Positions 17,903 through 27,321 of a DNA stretch of 64,000 nt are shown here, one piece after another (the first letter of the stretch is position 1; each line of letters begins with the position of its first letter). The notes below the pieces were generated by a model that was given only the letters and a program-made list of their open reading frames with translations, made no database searches and had not been told where the DNA came from. Source of the DNA: Paenimyroides tangerinum (GTDB taxonomy: Bacteria; Bacteroidota; Bacteroidia; Flavobacteriales; Flavobacteriaceae); the NCBI RefSeq assembly GCF_003865405.1, contig NZ_RQVQ01000006.1, positions 1 through 64,000 of the forward strand, read 5' to 3'. Made by a program: the position numbers and the translations under genes.

Positions 17903-18403
17903 ATGACAATAGAAAACAATCACGCAGTTACAGTTAATTATAAATTGCATACCATTGAAGCTAATGGAGAAAAAGTATTTGTAGAAGAAACAACAACAGA
18001 AAATCCATTGACTTACTTACATGGAGTTGGAATGATGATTCCTAAATTTGAGCAAGAGTTGTCTGGTTTAACTGTTGGAGATAAAAAATCATTTGTAATT
18101 GCTCCTGAAGAAGCTTATGGAGAAATTGATCCAAATGCTATTGCTCAATTGCCATTAGAAATGTTTCAAGAGTCAGGTTTACCACCAGTTGGCGCAATGT
18201 TACCTTTAACTGATAATGCTGGAAATGAATTTCGAGCTACAGTTGTAGAAGTTAATGATCAAGCTGTGGTTGCAGATTTAAATCATCCAATGGCAGGAAA
18301 AACGTTGAATTTCGATGTTGAAGTAATTGCTACTCGTCCAGCTACCGAAGAAGAATTAGATCATGGACATGCTCATGGAATTGACGGTACACATAGTCAC
18401 TAA
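17903..18403 (+). CDS. slyD: FKBP-type peptidyl-prolyl isomerase, SlyD-like
   Basis: 166 residues. The FKBP half-motifs flank an IF (insert-in-flap) chaperone domain: YLHGVGMMIPKFEQ and GLTVGDKKSFVI, then APEEAYGE and the insert from about residue 70 to 125. The tail is His-rich (HGHAHGIDGTHSH), as in SlyD proteins that bind Ni or Zn. It catalyses Xaa-Pro isomerisation and acts as a folding chaperone in the cytoplasm. An ATG 33 nt upstream is open, but the chosen MTIENNHAV start fits the family. Confidence 0.9.
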   Translation: MTIENNHAVTVNYKLHTIEANGEKVFVEETTTENPLTYLHGVGMMIPKFEQELSGLTVGDKKSFVIAPEEAYGEIDPNAIAQLPLEMFQESGLPPVGAMLPLTDNAGNEFRATVVEVNDQAVVADLNHPMAGKTLNFDVEVIATRPATEEELDHGHAHGIDGTHSH

Positions 18404-18420
18404 GAAAATTTAAATACAAA

Positions 18421-18444
18421 AATCAGGATAACTAAATCCTGATT
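18421..18444 (+). terminator. Terminator after slyD
   Basis: A 9-bp stem (AATCAGGAT / ATCCTGATT) with a 6-nt loop and a long T-run. Confidence 0.88.
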
Positions 18445-18605
18445 TTTTTTTTTTGGAAATAAAATTTTTATTAAATCGAAAGTGAGTCTTAATTGATAAT
18501 TTAATATTCAATTTTAATCTAAATTAATTTGAAACAACAACAAACAATTTAAATTATCAATATGTTTTTTTACACATAAACTATTTAATAACAAAAGTAA
18601 ATTAA

Positions 18606-18633
18606 AAGGCATATTACAAATGCAATATGCCTT
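18606..18633 (-). terminator. Probable terminator of the signalling operon
   Basis: A perfect 10-bp inverted repeat (AAGGCATATT / AATATGCCTT) with an 8-nt loop, 78 nt past the response regulator stop. The T-run on the minus strand is weak. Confidence 0.55.
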
Positions 18634-18710
18634 AATAATGTCATAAATGTTTTTTGGTATTTTGTATCTTTTTGGTTCCACAAATATAGAAAGCCAAAAT
18701 TTAATTCATA

Positions 18711-19406
18711 TCAGGGTTTACCCTGATTTTGCATTTCATTTTTAGTGGTTAAAACAAAAAGACCATTCAATATTGCGAAAACAACCATCCCAATTACATT
18801 TTTACATCCAATTTTTTCCATTATTTTAGAACGATGAGATTCAACTGTTTTTACTGTAATAAAAAGATTTTCTGCAATCTCTCTGGTTGATAGTTCTTTA
18901 CAAATGCATATCAAAACTTCATGTTCGCGTTCAGTAAGAAAAATGTTACTCCAAGGATTTTGGTTTTTTGATTTGCTGCTGTAATATTCGTTTATTAAAA
19001 GTTGATTTTCTTCATTCATAAAAACTTTATGATGATAAACCTGTTCAATTGCTTCAAATAATTCGTTTTTATCAGTGTATTTTGGAAGAAAAGCAGAAAT
19101 ACTATATTTAATCATATAACCATACATTACTGAATTAAATAATGATGAAAGTACAATTATACGTAAGTCGATTTCATTTTGATTTATAATATTTAAAACT
19201 TCTAAACCTGTCATAGGTTTCATGTTTAAATCAATTAGCGCGACATCAGGTAACTCTTTCGAGTTTTTTAAATATTCTATAAAATCAACTGGATTACTAG
19301 ATTTAAAAATAACTTTAAAGTTTGGATTAGTTCCTATTAATGAAGCTAATCCTTCAACAAAAAGACAATCATCGTCTAAAAGTGCAATGTTTATAATTTG
19401 TTTCAT
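18711..19406 (-). CDS. NarL/LuxR-type response regulator
   Basis: 231 residues. The receiver domain (about 4-125) has an acidic pocket DDD at 11-13, phosphoacceptor Asp59 (ALIDLNM) and conserved Ser/Thr and Lys further on. A LuxR-type helix-turn-helix follows at about 152-215 (LTEREHEVL, STREIAENL, TVKTVESHRSKI). It is a DNA-binding transcription factor switched by phosphorylation. Its start overlaps the kinase stop by 4 nt, which pairs them. Confidence 0.92.
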   Translation of the reverse strand: MKQIINIALLDDDCLFVEGLASLIGTNPNFKVIFKSSNPVDFIEYLKNSKELPDVALIDLNMKPMTGLEVLNIINQNEIDLRIIVLSSLFNSVMYGYMIKYSISAFLPKYTDKNELFEAIEQVYHHKVFMNEENQLLINEYYSSKSKNQNPWSNIFLTEREHEVLICICKELSTREIAENLFITVKTVESHRSKIMEKIGCKNVIGMVVFAILNGLFVLTTKNEMQNQGKP

Positions 19407-20164
19407 ACAGCAATTATTAATTGTGTTCCTTTATTTGGTTTGGATTTTATTTTAAAAGAAGCGTTAATACTACTTAATCGGGTTTCGATTCCGGTTAAAC
19501 CTAAACCTTTGTTGATGTTTTTTGCATCAAAACCAATTCCATTGTCGCTGATTACCAAAATCACACGATTTTTATAGGTTCTAAAATGAATGCTGAAAAC
19601 AGTTGCTTTTGAATATTTTAAAGTATTTGTTAGTGATTCCTGAATTACTCTGTAAAGTTGAATTTCAGTTAATTTTGAATCAAATGTAATTCCAGAACGA
19701 CTTAACAATTCAATTTTAAAATCTTTTGTTCTGTATTTTAAGGATAAATCTTGTAAAGTGAAAATTATTCCAATATTTTCAATTTCTACCGGAAATAAAT
19801 AATGAGAAATATCACGGTTTTTGTCAATTATTTTTCGAATATCTCCTTTTATTTGTTTCACAAAATCGTCTTGTTCTGTCTCTAAATTGTTTAAATTAAG
19901 AATTACAAGGTTTAGTTTGTTACTGATTTGATCATGAAGTTCAGATGCAATTTCTTTTCGTTCTTGATCCTGAACCTTAATAATTGCATTTTTTAGATTT
20001 TGTTCGTGCTTTAGTTTTTCATCAAAAAGCGCTGTTTTTTTTTCTACTGCTTTTTTATAACTAACCTTAATTAAGGCAATTATGAAAAACAATAAAATCA
20101 AAAATATTATTAAAATGATAAATAACCAAAAAATTACATTTTCTGGACTCTTCCAAGCTTCCAT
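19403..20164 (-). CDS. Sensor histidine kinase (HisKA_3, NarX/DesK-like)
   Basis: 253 residues. One transmembrane helix (about 9-33) leads to a short coiled coil and the HisKA_3 H-box ERKEIASELHDQ with phosphoacceptor His77. The C-terminal ATPase has the N-box region, SDNGIGFD (G1) and KGLGLTGIETR (G2). It has almost no extracytoplasmic part, so it probably reads a signal through the membrane protein encoded just upstream, whose gene overlaps it by 31 nt. It should phosphorylate the next gene's response regulator. Confidence 0.9.
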   Translation of the reverse strand: MEAWKSPENVIFWLFIILIIFLILLFFIIALIKVSYKKAVEKKTALFDEKLKHEQNLKNAIIKVQDQERKEIASELHDQISNKLNLVILNLNNLETEQDDFVKQIKGDIRKIIDKNRDISHYLFPVEIENIGIIFTLQDLSLKYRTKDFKIELLSRSGITFDSKLTEIQLYRVIQESLTNTLKYSKATVFSIHFRTYKNRVILVISDNGIGFDAKNINKGLGLTGIETRLSSINASFKIKSKPNKGTQLIIAV

Positions 20165-20781
20165 ATTTGATAAATTATAATACTAAAGAAAATTGATATG
20201 TTTAATGTATTAGCAAACCAAACGATATAAACACGAATATCTTTGAAATTTATTAAAATATTCATGGGTAAATATAACAATGCATTTACGACTAAGAAGA
20301 ACGGTAAAGCATAGTATATTTTATTTGAAGGATCAAACGCATCTTTGTTTAATTTATCAATTATTATGACAATTGCAGCAATTAATAAAAAGATTGAGTT
20401 GATAGATCTCGAATAGGCTTGAAACATATCAAAATTTTGATAATCGATGTTTATTAATTCAAAAATATTAAACGACAACAATATCAAATATCCAATATCA
20501 AAAAAATTTCTCAATGAAAAAGTATTTGTTCTTAAAAAGCTGTAAATCAATGTTAGTTCAATGATTGCATACGTGTTTAAAAATATTAGATTACTACCAA
20601 ATAATCGGGCAGATATGTAACTTAATATTTCTGTACCTAATGAAGCTATTAGTAAATATAATAAGATCCTTTTGGCGCTGTTTATTTTTTTGAAATAAAA
20701 AAAACCTATAATTATTCCAATAATTGTGATTATTGGTAATATCAATGAAAAATTGTCTATAAATACAAAATATTTTGCCAT
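20134..20781 (-). CDS. Multi-pass membrane protein, putative sensor partner of the kinase
   Basis: 215 residues with about seven hydrophobic segments and very short loops; no known sensor domain. It is first in a three-gene operon and its end overlaps the kinase by 31 nt. This layout, a 7-helix protein directly before a short-sensor HisKA_3 kinase and LuxR regulator, suggests it supplies the signal input. The ligand is not predictable. The overlap could be shorter if the kinase used a later start, but no other early Met is present. Confidence 0.72.
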   Translation of the reverse strand: MAKYFVFIDNFSLILPIITIIGIIIGFFYFKKINSAKRILLYLLIASLGTEILSYISARLFGSNLIFLNTYAIIELTLIYSFLRTNTFSLRNFFDIGYLILLSFNIFELINIDYQNFDMFQAYSRSINSIFLLIAAIVIIIDKLNKDAFDPSNKIYYALPFFLVVNALLYLPMNILINFKDIRVYIVWFANTLNISIFFSIIIYQIWKLGRVQKM

Positions 20782-20950
20782 TAAAAAGATTAAAAAAAAT
20801 TGAAATTTTATATTTTTAGTTTTATAAATTTAGTATTTTCTTTTAATAAAACTAACTTTGTTTTATTAAATACAAAAATACATAGAAAAATAATCGTTTA
20901 ATAGATAAATCATCTAAAAATATTGAATTATTATATTCTAATTTTAGTCT

Positions 20951-20958
20951 TATTTTTG
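20951..20958 (+). promoter_or_regulatory. Bacteroidota -7 element (TATTTTTG)
   Basis: Matches TAnnTTTG and ends 18 nt before the VF530 start. Confidence 0.5.
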
Positions 20959-20976
20959 TGAAATAAAACGGAAAAT

Positions 20977-21222
20977 ATGCAAAATTCAAAAGATCCATTA
21001 CATGGAAAAAAATTAGTTGATATTCTAGAAGAATTAGTTGACTATTATAATGGATTTGAAGGTTTAGGAAATCAAATTCAAATTAAATGTTTTACTCACG
21101 ATCCGAGTATAAATTCATCCTTGAAATTTCTTAGAAAAACGCCTTGGGCTAGAGAAAAGGTTGAACTTTTATACCTTTATGTTTTAAGACAAAAAGCAAA
21201 AGCAAGTAAAACTCAAGAATAA
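20977..21222 (+). CDS. VF530-like small DNA-binding protein (DUF2132)
   Basis: 81 residues matching the VF530 family: DPLHGKKLVDILEELV near the N-terminus and SSLKFLRKTPWAREKVE in the middle. The fold is a small helical unit proposed to bind DNA through the basic RKTPWAR loop. The role in the cell is not defined. Its 3' end forms part of a bidirectional terminator. It converges on ychJ. Confidence 0.9.
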   Translation: MQNSKDPLHGKKLVDILEELVDYYNGFEGLGNQIQIKCFTHDPSINSSLKFLRKTPWAREKVELLYLYVLRQKAKASKTQE

Positions 21223-21240
21223 AACCATTGAGTTTTACTT
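21204..21240. terminator. Bidirectional terminator overlapping the end of the VF530 gene
   Basis: A perfect 13-bp stem (AAGTAAAACTCAA / TTGAGTTTTACTT) with an 11-nt loop. The left arm lies inside the coding end, and a T-run follows. Confidence 0.85.
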
Positions 21241-21245
21241 TGTTT

Positions 21246-21632
21246 TTAATTCTGAAATTCTCCAGAAACATAAAACCAACGGTCGCTTATTTTCTGAAAA
21301 ACAGAAAGTTCTTGTTGCATTTGTTGGTTTCCATCTTCATCAATGTAAAATGCTTTGAATTCAACTTTGTTTGGAGTTGGTGTCGAAACAATTTCAAGCT
21401 TAATCCATTGATTAATTTCGCCCCATTCTTGTAAATCTTCTTTATTATGAAATTTACGTTTTGCTGGTAAAGTGGTATTTATAAGATATTCGCCATTCGG
21501 AATAGCAAACGCACTATATCTAGAGCGCATCAGAGCTTCGGCTGTTGGAGCGTTTTTTTCTTTTGTATGATAAGGTTTACAACAATTTTCGTAATTGTTT
21601 CCTGAGCAGCAAGGACATTTTAATTCAGACAT
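21246..21632 (-). CDS. ychJ: YchJ family protein with one SEC-C zinc motif
   Basis: 128 residues. The N-terminus carries a SEC-C metal-binding motif (CPCCSGNNYENCCKPYH, 5-21), followed by an NTF2-like YchJ domain (ALMRSRYSAFAI at 34-45, WYFVSGEFQN at the end). E. coli YchJ has a second C-terminal SEC-C, which is missing here. Function is unsettled; SEC-C binds zinc and often mediates protein contacts. A -7 element lies 17 nt upstream. Confidence 0.88.
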   Translation of the reverse strand: MSELKCPCCSGNNYENCCKPYHTKEKNAPTAEALMRSRYSAFAIPNGEYLINTTLPAKRKFHNKEDLQEWGEINQWIKLEIVSTPTPNKVEFKAFYIDEDGNQQMQQELSVFQKISDRWFYVSGEFQN

Positions 21633-21649
21633 AAATCAATTGTTTTGTG

Positions 21650-21657
21650 CAAAAATA
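21650..21657 (-). promoter_or_regulatory. Bacteroidota -7 element (TATTTTTG)
   Basis: Matches TAnnTTTG on the minus strand, 17 nt upstream of the ychJ start. Confidence 0.5.
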
Positions 21658-21818
21658 ACATATTATTTGAATGAGTAAATTTAAAATATAGCTTAGAAAA
21701 GGATGTTATGAAATGATGATAATATTTAAAATTGAAAAAAATTAATAGGATTTTTTTAATTCGATTCGTATTTTAGTAAACAATATTTTCAAGTTTAACC
21801 AACTAAAAACTTATTAAG

Positions 21819-24800
21819 ATGATTCCAAGAGAACAAGTTGATTCCTTTTTATCAAAACAACCAAAAATTAATGTAAGTAAAACCAATTTAGAAAGCTTTT
21901 CAGCACCTTATCAAAATCTAGGATTGATTCTTCTAAATAAACGAAAATCCGAGAAGCAAACTTCGGTTGAATCATTCGTTGAACATTTTGGTAAAGATCA
22001 CAACTTCAATCCGTGGGATTCTGAAGAAGGAAAGAAATTAGCATTATTGCTTTTCGGTGAGATTAGAGCTCCGTATATTTCTGATATCTGGAACTTGATG
22101 AATCAGCTTCCTTTTCAATCTGGGTATTACAGGCGTCCTTTTCGTTTTCCAGTTTCCGATGCGCATACTTCACTAAAACTTCAGATATTATCAAGTTTGT
22201 ATAATACTGGAGATTCAGGAATTGCAAAGTTGTCAATTAAAGAACAGATTCAATATTCGAGTTATTTTCCCTATCAAGAATTCGGCATTTTTTTAGCTGC
22301 AGTTTTAGAGAAGTATCAAAGCGAATATTTTCCATTATTAGAAGAAATTATTTTAGGTGAAGATGAAATAGGTGGTGTTTCAAGAGAAATTATCAAAGGT
22401 TTAATGATTTCGGAGAATCCAGAAAATCATCTTTTGGTCGAAAAATTGCTTATAGCGGCTCAGTTACAAGAAGGTTTGAGACAAACTATTTTAGAAACCC
22501 TAGATTTTACTTCCATTGTTGCATTAAAGCGATTCATCAAAGTTATTCTTGAAAATAATTTATCACGTTTCAGTAGCGTTGTTCGTGCTGTTGACACATG
22601 GTTTGGTTTTGGTTGGGAAGCTCCAAAAGCGGCTACTGTTAAACGTATTTTAGAATTAGCAGATTTGTATTTGAATGACCAATCGCTAGTTGCAGACGCT
22701 TTAAAAAGCAAAGACAATTTAGAGGTTTACGTGGCGCTTTGGTCCAAAGGAATTTATAATGTTGAAGAGGCAAATGTTCTGGCTTTTGATTTATTTTTTG
22801 ATGAAAAAACAGACAAAATTAAAAGATTGGTTTGTATGTTTTTTGTTAACGAAACCAAGCGAACTAGAACTGAAATCGTTGATTATGCCGAAAAACATTT
22901 AGGCGAAGATATCGAAATCGATTATTGGATGTTGAATAATTTTCCAAATTTCGAACTTTCTGATTCTTTATTTGAGAAAATGAAAGCTTGTGCTGATTCA
23001 CTACCAAATGACGGAAAAACTTTCGAAGAGCGCGGTTTTTCTTGGGTGAAATATACCATTAGGCCTAGCTTTTTCTATGAAAAAATTCTGGATAATGCCA
23101 AAGAAAATCAATTAATAGAACTTTCTCATGATTTGAGCAAAATTTCTTCGGATGTACGCGAAAAATTTATGCGTAAGATTTTCCCAAATCATTATACCTA
23201 TAGCTGGTATTATGGAAATTCAAATAAAGACAAAACTGCTGATATTGTTTTAGAAGAAAATTCGTGGAAACGAAATATGGCTCGTCAAGCTATTTCAGAC
23301 AGAAATGCTTCGGTTGCTGCAACCGGAATTGCTTTGTTCAAAAAAATGGAATTGTTTGATGAAGATTTTGAAATTTTAGAGAATTTATTGAGTCGAAAAG
23401 GTAAAGATTTGCGAAAGGCAAGTATTGAAATTTTAGTAACTCAATCTGATGAGCAAGTTCAGAAAAGCACCCAAAAATTAGTAAATTCAGCAAATGTTGA
23501 TCAACGTTTAGCAGGTTTAGAAATGCTAACAATTTTGGATGAATCAGAACGTTTGGAGTCTTTCGTTTCGGATCAAATTGAAACTTATAAACTGAGAAAA
23601 TTATCAAAAAATGAACAAGTTTTTATTGATAAACTATCCAAAGTTACTACCGAATATAATTACCTAAATGGTTTCGGTGCCATAAATTATGAACATTTGA
23701 CACCTTTGGTTTTACCAACCGAAAGATTCAAAAGACCAAAGAAATTATTCGGTTTGATTCCTACTTCAGGATTTTTGTTTAAAGATTTAATTAAAGTTGA
23801 GAAAACGGTTAAAGAGGTAAATAAATTGATTGATATTTTCGAACAAAATAAAAATTACGAATATCAATACGAAGGTTATCAAGGTGAAATTGAAACAACC
23901 ATTTTAAATAATCGTTTAGAGCATACCAACAAAGTCACCGAAGATGATACGACCGAAGAACGCTTGGATAAATTACCCTTAGCAGAACTTTGGAAAGATT
24001 GGTATCACAAGTCAAAATTAAATGATTTTGAAATGTTCACTATCGCTCATTTTTGCAGATTACATTATGACGAAAGAGTAAAAAATCCAAAACTTTTTGA
24101 TTTTAAACAAAATTATTTACCAAAGTTTGAAGGTCTTAATTTCGATAGAGGGAATTATTTTTGGAATAGTAGAACTCGTAAGATTGTTGAAATTATTGAA
24201 CATTTAACAGAAGCTTATGCTGACAAAAAAATGCTTTTGTCATACAAATTAGATGTATTCGAGGATGTTGTTTTCCATTTTCCTGAAGAATGTAAAACAA
24301 TCAAATACAATGATGGAAGCTATTATTCTAAAACACATTGGACATCAATTATTTCTAGTTTAACTTACTATATTAATGAGCAAGAAACAAACTATTTAGA
24401 TTTAGAGCAGAAGTTGAGATTGTGGAATTTGCAACGATATATTTTAGCTCAAGAAATTGCACAACCTGAGAAAATAGAAAAGATTCAAGAAGTTGTTCCT
24501 TATTTAGCGAAAGTTTTACATCCTGAAAAACAGAATGATTTAGAATCACCATATCCGACTTTGACCTTGACTTTGTTCAACGAAGGAAAAATTGGAAAAG
24601 ATGATATGTTGTTCCTTTCTCTTTTGAATAAAGATTTTTTCTACCTTTTAGATGGCGGACAGAATTATTACACCAAAAGATTAGAAAACTTTGAAATTCC
24701 GAAGTTGAACGAAACCCTTAAAAAGAATTTGCTTCAAGTTGAACTTGAACGTGGTGAATTACCTACTGAAGCTTCTATTTACATAAAAAACATGAGTGAA

Positions 24801-26813
24801 ATCGAACGGATGCAATATTTCTTTGAAGTGCTTCAGCGAATGGGAAAAGATAATTTTGACCGCGGTTATTCTTATGGAAGCGATGTTTCTAAAAAATATA
24901 CTTTCAGCAGAATTTTAAAATTGTGTGAAGCTTCAGATGTCGATACATATAATCAATTTGCAAAAGAATTAAGCGAAAGCAAATTCGACAAAAAACGATT
25001 GGTCGAAACTTCTTGTTATGCGACTCAATGGGCAGATTGGATTGGTGATTATCTGAAAATAAAAAGCCTTAAAGAAGCAGTTTGGTGGTTTTTAGCTCAT
25101 ACAACAGATTATATGAATGCCGAAAAGGAAACCATTATTTCTCGATATTCAAATGTTCCAAAAAATGATTTTCAACAGGGTGCGATTGATATTGAATGGT
25201 TTCATCGTGTATATTCCAACTTAGGAAAGACAAATTGGAAATTGGTTCACGAAGCAGCGAAATATCTTTCGGACGGTATGGGGTATCGTCGCGTGAAAAT
25301 ATATTCATCTGTGATGTTGGGCGAAATCAAAATTACAGAAACCTTAGCAAAAGTTACAGAGAAACGTGATAAAGACTACGTTATGGCTTTGGGATTAGTT
25401 CCGATTAGCAAAGCAAATCCAGAAGCAGATTTGTTGAAACGTTATAATTTGCTGCAAAATTTCCTGAAAGAAAGTAAACAATTCGGTGCGCAAAGAAGAG
25501 AAAGTGAAAAAAATGCTGTTGAAATTGGGTTAGATAACTTGGCAAGAAATGCCGGTTATGAAGATAGTATTCGTTTCAGTTGGGCAATGGAAGGTAAAGC
25601 GACTCAGAAAATCATGGAGAATTCGTTGCTTTCATTAGATGAAGAAACGTCTGTCGAATTAAAAATCGATGAAGAAGGAAAAGCAGATTTGTTTGTTAGT
25701 AAAAATGGTAAAGAACAGAAATCTATTCCTGCAAAATTCAAAAAAGATAAACGTTTAGATGATTTAAAGGAAGGGAAAACTTATTTGAATAAACAGTTTT
25801 CTCGTACCAAACAATCGTTAGAAAATGCCATGTTACGTCGTGATTCGTTTTCGATGCATGAATTGTCTAAAATCATGGAGCATCCAATTGTAAAGGCGAT
25901 GTTGAGTAAATTGGTTTTGATTAATCTGAAAAACAATGATTCTGGTTTTTGGAAAGATGGACAGATTATCAATTTGGATGGAAAGGCAATTAAAATCAAA
26001 GAAGATGATGCCTTTGTGATTGCGCATTCGGTTCATTTGTACAATGCGGTTCAATGGGATTTGTATCAGAAATATGTGTTTGATAATGAAATCGTTCAAC
26101 CCTTCAAACAGATTTTTCGTGAATTATATGTTCCTACAAAAGATGAAATCGAACATAGCAATCGTTCAGAACGCTATCAAGGACATCAAATTCAGCCAAA
26201 CAAAACTGTTGCATTATTGCGTGGTCGAGGTTGGACGGTGAATTACGAAGAAGGTTTGCAAAAAGTATTTCATAAGGAAGGAATTTGGGTTACACTTTAT
26301 GCGATGGCAGATTGGTATTCGCCTTCGGATGTCGAAGCTCCAACTTTAGAATATGTTTGTTTTCATTCATTAGATGATAACAAAATAGTTCCCTTGACTG
26401 AAATTGACCCTGTTATTTTTAGTGAAGTGATGCGTGATGTGGATTTGGTTGTAAGTGTGGCACATGTTGGTGGAGTTGACCCTGAAGCAAGTCACAGCTC
26501 TATGCAAATGCGAGGTGTTTTAGCCAGAGAATCGGCTCGTTTGTTTAAACTTGATAACATTGAGGTTAAAGAACGTCATATTCTTATCAAAGGTAAATTA
26601 GGTGAATATTCGATTCATTTGGGTAGTGGTTTGGTAAGTAGAAATGGCTTGCAAATATCAATCATTCCAGTTCATAGTCAACACAGAGGACGAATGTTTT
26701 TACCTTTTGTAGATGATGACCCAAAATCAGCAGAAATTATTACCAAAATGCGATTCTTGGCTCAAGATGATAAAATCAAAGATCCTACGATTTTAGCGCA
26801 AATCAATAAATAA
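21819..26813 (+). CDS. Giant DUF4132/DUF5724 family protein
   Basis: 1664 residues, soluble, with no signal peptide or membrane helix. The first two-thirds are helical, HEAT-like and rich in charged residues, resembling DUF5724. The last part (about 1270-1664) matches the DUF4132 domain, including GRGWTVNYEEGLQKVF (about 1469-1484). I recognise no catalytic motif. E. coli YehI/MolR-type proteins share DUF4132 and lie next to MoxR-type ATPase and VWA genes; those partners are not adjacent here. A 141-residue gene follows by 60 nt and is likely its partner. Biochemical function is unknown. Confidence 0.82.
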   Translation: MIPREQVDSFLSKQPKINVSKTNLESFSAPYQNLGLILLNKRKSEKQTSVESFVEHFGKDHNFNPWDSEEGKKLALLLFGEIRAPYISDIWNLMNQLPFQSGYYRRPFRFPVSDAHTSLKLQILSSLYNTGDSGIAKLSIKEQIQYSSYFPYQEFGIFLAAVLEKYQSEYFPLLEEIILGEDEIGGVSREIIKGLMISENPENHLLVEKLLIAAQLQEGLRQTILETLDFTSIVALKRFIKVILENNLSRFSSVVRAVDTWFGFGWEAPKAATVKRILELADLYLNDQSLVADALKSKDNLEVYVALWSKGIYNVEEANVLAFDLFFDEKTDKIKRLVCMFFVNETKRTRTEIVDYAEKHLGEDIEIDYWMLNNFPNFELSDSLFEKMKACADSLPNDGKTFEERGFSWVKYTIRPSFFYEKILDNAKENQLIELSHDLSKISSDVREKFMRKIFPNHYTYSWYYGNSNKDKTADIVLEENSWKRNMARQAISDRNASVAATGIALFKKMELFDEDFEILENLLSRKGKDLRKASIEILVTQSDEQVQKSTQKLVNSANVDQRLAGLEMLTILDESERLESFVSDQIETYKLRKLSKNEQVFIDKLSKVTTEYNYLNGFGAINYEHLTPLVLPTERFKRPKKLFGLIPTSGFLFKDLIKVEKTVKEVNKLIDIFEQNKNYEYQYEGYQGEIETTILNNRLEHTNKVTEDDTTEERLDKLPLAELWKDWYHKSKLNDFEMFTIAHFCRLHYDERVKNPKLFDFKQNYLPKFEGLNFDRGNYFWNSRTRKIVEIIEHLTEAYADKKMLLSYKLDVFEDVVFHFPEECKTIKYNDGSYYSKTHWTSIISSLTYYINEQETNYLDLEQKLRLWNLQRYILAQEIAQPEKIEKIQEVVPYLAKVLHPEKQNDLESPYPTLTLTLFNEGKIGKDDMLFLSLLNKDFFYLLDGGQNYYTKRLENFEIPKLNETLKKNLLQVELERGELPTEASIYIKNMSEIERMQYFFEVLQRMGKDNFDRGYSYGSDVSKKYTFSRILKLCEASDVDTYNQFAKELSESKFDKKRLVETSCYATQWADWIGDYLKIKSLKEAVWWFLAHTTDYMNAEKETIISRYSNVPKNDFQQGAIDIEWFHRVYSNLGKTNWKLVHEAAKYLSDGMGYRRVKIYSSVMLGEIKITETLAKVTEKRDKDYVMALGLVPISKANPEADLLKRYNLLQNFLKESKQFGAQRRESEKNAVEIGLDNLARNAGYEDSIRFSWAMEGKATQKIMENSLLSLDEETSVELKIDEEGKADLFVSKNGKEQKSIPAKFKKDKRLDDLKEGKTYLNKQFSRTKQSLENAMLRRDSFSMHELSKIMEHPIVKAMLSKLVLINLKNNDSGFWKDGQIINLDGKAIKIKEDDAFVIAHSVHLYNAVQWDLYQKYVFDNEIVQPFKQIFRELYVPTKDEIEHSNRSERYQGHQIQPNKTVALLRGRGWTVNYEEGLQKVFHKEGIWVTLYAMADWYSPSDVEAPTLEYVCFHSLDDNKIVPLTEIDPVIFSEVMRDVDLVVSVAHVGGVDPEASHSSMQMRGVLARESARLFKLDNIEVKERHILIKGKLGEYSIHLGSGLVSRNGLQISIIPVHSQHRGRMFLPFVDDDPKSAEIITKMRFLAQDDKIKDPTILAQINK

Positions 26814-26826
26814 AATAATAATTTTG

Positions 26827-26866
26827 AATAGGATTAAACGGTTTGATAAAGCTGTTTAATCCTATT
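26827..26866 (+). other. Stem-loop between the DUF4132 gene and its partner
   Basis: A perfect 13-bp stem (AATAGGATTAAAC / GTTTAATCCTATT) with a 14-nt loop ends 7 nt before the next start codon. The following sequence has only four Ts before A-rich bases, so it could be an attenuator, an RNA processing site or a translation control hairpin as well as a weak terminator. Confidence 0.6.
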
Positions 26867-26873
26867 TTAAATA

Positions 26874-27299
26874 ATGGAATATATGTCGATATTAACTTTA
26901 CAATTAAAACGATTAGGAAAAAAGAAAATTCATCTATTAGAGTTTGAAATCGAAAAGCAACCTCAAACGCTGAAAGAGCTAATTGAACAGTGTGTTAAAA
27001 GCGAAGTAAAACGATACAACGAAAAACGTGAAGAAATAAAATTGATGTCTTTTCTTTCGCCAAAGGATATTCAAGAACAATCCGAAACGGGTAAAATTGG
27101 TTTTGGCGATCTTGAAAATAGGGAATTAGCTCAAGTTGATGAAGCCATTGCAAATGCGTTGTTGGCTTTTGAAGATGGCTTATATGTTGTCTTTGTGGAT
27201 GATGAAGAAATTAAATCTTTTGAACAATCAATTGACCTAAAACCAGATTCGGTTATTGCTTTTATCCGATTAACTTTTTTGACTGGTACTTATTGGTAG
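26874..27299 (+). CDS. Small protein paired with DUF4132, unknown function
   Basis: 141 residues, charged, no signal or membrane segment. It starts MEYMSILTLQL (Met1 or Met4) and reads as an alpha/beta protein with FEIEKQPQTLKELIEQCV, a central IGFGDLENRELAQVDEAIANAL helix and FIRLTFLTGTYW at the end. It follows the DUF4132 gene closely on the same strand. I know no named family for it, but its position suggests a functional partner of the giant protein. Confidence 0.65.
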   Translation: MEYMSILTLQLKRLGKKKIHLLEFEIEKQPQTLKELIEQCVKSEVKRYNEKREEIKLMSFLSPKDIQEQSETGKIGFGDLENRELAQVDEAIANALLAFEDGLYVVFVDDEEIKSFEQSIDLKPDSVIAFIRLTFLTGTYW

Positions 27300-27321
27300 A
27301 GAGTTGCTTTTTTACCTTCTG

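Larger units (their letters stand above)
18404..18710. other. 307-nt intergenic region between slyD and the response regulator
   Basis: Between two convergent genes. It contains one terminator for each strand (18421-18444 and 18606-18633) and otherwise plain AT-rich sequence. I see no small gene in it. Confidence 0.7.

Noticed and set aside
22460..26241. Several open frames opposite or inside the DUF4132 gene
   Set aside because: They lie within a single long, well-coded gene and show no features of their own.
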